Positions 62,897 to 64,000 of a DNA stretch of 64,000 nucleotides are shown here, one piece after another. The notes below the pieces were generated by a model. It was not told the DNA's origin, made no database searches, and saw only the letters and a list, made by a program, of their open reading frames with translations. The position numbers were made by a program, and so were the translations under genes. Position 1 is the stretch's first letter. Each line of letters begins with the position of its first letter. Source of the stretch: Rhodopseudomonas palustris (GTDB taxonomy: Bacteria > Pseudomonadota > Alphaproteobacteria > Rhizobiales > Xanthobacteraceae); the NCBI RefSeq assembly GCF_007005445.1, contig NZ_CP041387.1, positions 3,983,501-4,047,500 on the forward strand. The letters run 5' to 3'.

Positions 62897-63825
62897 TGAG
62901 CAGCGATCCGAAACAGTGGCGCATCGGGATCGTCGGCTATGGCGAGGTCGGCAAGATTCTCGCCGAGGATCTGCGCGCCCAGGGCGTCAAGGTCGCGGCC
63001 TATGACGTCAAGCTCGCCGACGACCGCGGCGGGCCGCTGCGCGAGCATGCCAGCCGCCACGGCGTGACGCTGACGACGTCGCACGCCGATCTGGCGGCGC
63101 GCACCGACTTCCTGATCTCCGCCGTGACGGCGAGCCAAACGGTGGCGGTCGCTGAAGCCTGCGCGGCGGCGCTCAATCAAGGCACCTGGTTTCTCGACTT
63201 CAACTCGGCGTCGCCCGGCGCCAAGCAGCGCGCAGCGGCGCTGATCGACGGCGAACAGGGCCGCTACGTCGAAGGCGCAGTGATGACCTCGGTGCCGCCC
63301 TATCGGATCAAGGTGCCGCTGCTGCTCGGCGGCGCGCATGCGGCCGAACTGGCGCCGCTGCTGGGCGCGCTCGGCTTCGCCGCCACGCCGGCGAGCGACC
63401 AACTCGGCGTCGCCTCGGCGACCAAGATGTGCCGCAGCATCATGATCAAGGGGCTGGAGGCCATGGTGATCGAGAGCTTCACCACCGCCCGCGCCTACGG
63501 CGTCGAGGACGCGGTGATCGCTTCGCTTGCCGAGACGTTTCCGCAGATCGATTGGGAGAAGCAGGGTGCCTACTTCTTCCAGCGCGTCATCGAACACGGA
63601 CGCCGCCGCGCCGAGGAAGTCCGCGAGGTCGCCGAGACAGTGCGCGAGGCCGGCCTGACGCCGTGGTCGGCGCAGGGCACCGCAGAGCGGCAGGCCTGGG
63701 TGGCGGATCTGGCGGATGAAGGTCTGTTTGGTGCGCGCGGGGATAAGGCGTTCGCGCGAAGTAGCGACTGGCGGATCGAGGCTGATCGGATTCTGGCGAA
63801 GGCGAAGAACGAGACGAAGACGTAA
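62896..63825 (+). CDS. NAD(P)-binding dehydrogenase (DUF1932 type), role unknown
   Basis: A 309-residue protein with an N-terminal Rossmann domain (IGIVGYGEVGKILAEDL, about residues 10-26) and a C-terminal helical domain of the DUF1932 / 6-phosphogluconate dehydrogenase-like type (LGVASATKMCRSIMIKGLEA). The Lys in the KMCRSIMIKG helix is in the place of the catalytic Lys of beta-hydroxyacid dehydrogenases. It is translationally coupled to ligK (one-base overlap TGATG). The known 4,5-pathway dehydrogenase LigC is of another family, so this one may oxidise or reduce a side intermediate. Substrate unknown. Confidence 0.82.
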   Translation: MSSDPKQWRIGIVGYGEVGKILAEDLRAQGVKVAAYDVKLADDRGGPLREHASRHGVTLTTSHADLAARTDFLISAVTASQTVAVAEACAAALNQGTWFLDFNSASPGAKQRAAALIDGEQGRYVEGAVMTSVPPYRIKVPLLLGGAHAAELAPLLGALGFAATPASDQLGVASATKMCRSIMIKGLEAMVIESFTTARAYGVEDAVIASLAETFPQIDWEKQGAYFFQRVIEHGRRRAEEVREVAETVREAGLTPWSAQGTAERQAWVADLADEGLFGARGDKAFARSSDWRIEADRILAKAKNETKT

Positions 63826-63880
63826 TTCCGCAGGATTGGCGGCGAAGCGGTCTTACTAATTAACCGAAGCGCTCCTGGTC

Positions 63881-63994
63881 CCCCTCCCCCTTGCGGGGAG
63901 GGTCGGCCGAGCGAAGCGGAGGCCGGGGTGGGGGTCCACGAGTCGCAGTGCTCGTGGACCCCCACCCCCGACCCCTCCCCGCAAGGGGGAGGGG
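63881..63994. repeat. Large G/C inverted repeat, family D
   Basis: The outer arms CCCCTCCCCCTTGCGGGGAG and CTCCCCGCAAGGGGGAGGGG pair almost perfectly, and inner arms GGTGGGGGTCCACGAG / CTCGTGGACCCCCACC form the stem top around TCGCAGTG. It lies 56 nt after the last gene and could end transcription, although no T-tract is present. Confidence 0.75.
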
Positions 63995-64000
63995 AGATGA

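Noticed and set aside
27590..63994. CRISPR array from the repeated elements
   Set aside because: Copies are scattered, nested palindromes in intergenic positions, without regular spacers; no cas genes are seen.

Overview
The window looks like chromosomal DNA of a high-GC, metabolically versatile alphaproteobacterium of the Rhodopseudomonas palustris / Bradyrhizobium type. The evidence is the Calvin-cycle gene order cbbF-cbbP-cbbT-cbbA, a Rhodobacter-type phosphoribulokinase, a class I lysyl-tRNA synthetase, EcfG-type general-stress promoters (GGAAC-N16/17-CGTT), form II CO-dehydrogenase-like coxSLM genes, and two aromatic-degradation routes. Intergenic palindromic repeats of kinds common in this group separate many transcription units. 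I see no prophage, transposase, integrase or CRISPR array.

Layout. 1-4.2 kb: 5' part of a Calvin-cycle operon on the minus strand. 4.6-5.4 kb: an esterase. 5.5-15.4 kb: a minus-strand flagellar rod-external module (flgL, flgK, a FlgN-like gene, a small unknown, flgE, flgD, a 98-aa unknown, fliS, fliD, fliC) headed by an ECF sigma factor, with no basal-body or export genes. 15.4-17.6 kb: a regulatory region, a possible 32-aa ORF, a glycosyltransferase-like protein and tRNA-Ser(GGA). 17.8-21.7 kb: trehalose synthesis (otsA; an MFS transporter with otsB), each unit behind an EcfG-type promoter. 21.9-24.4 kb: a chemoreceptor and the remnant of an AraC regulator. 24.6-29.8 kb: coxSLM and an alpha-methylacyl-CoA racemase-like gene. 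30-37.1 kb: homogentisate catabolism (hmgA-maiA-fahA), an odd metallo-beta-lactamase-fold protein, an FAD hydroxylase with a small partner, and a divergent MarR regulator with an operator palindrome between them.

37.2-46.5 kb: an envelope cluster with a catalytically dead caspase-TPR protein, an OmpA-domain protein, an RND efflux pump, an AsmA-like protein, and two paralogous membrane-fusion proteins flanking the pump and AsmA. 46.5-57.7 kb: mixed genes (superinfection-immunity-like membrane protein, lysyl-tRNA synthetase, orphan solute-binding protein, membrane glycosyltransferase, SCO1-like protein, secreted ClpP-fold-like protein, HBM chemoreceptor, secreted repeat protein, old yellow enzyme). 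57.8-63.8 kb: a Bug-type binding protein, a LysR regulator and the lower protocatechuate/gallate 4,5-cleavage pathway (ligU/galD, ligJ, ligK and a dehydrogenase of unknown role). A large inverted repeat closes the window.

Most promising leads: the ECF-sigma/flagellar module with an identical 12-bp motif upstream of the sigma gene and of flgD; the pseudo-caspase envelope cluster; the stress-sigma promoters of the trehalose locus, including one facing antisense to otsB; the metallo-beta-lactamase-fold protein with lost metal ligands; and the AraC remnant that reads in frame into a chemoreceptor.
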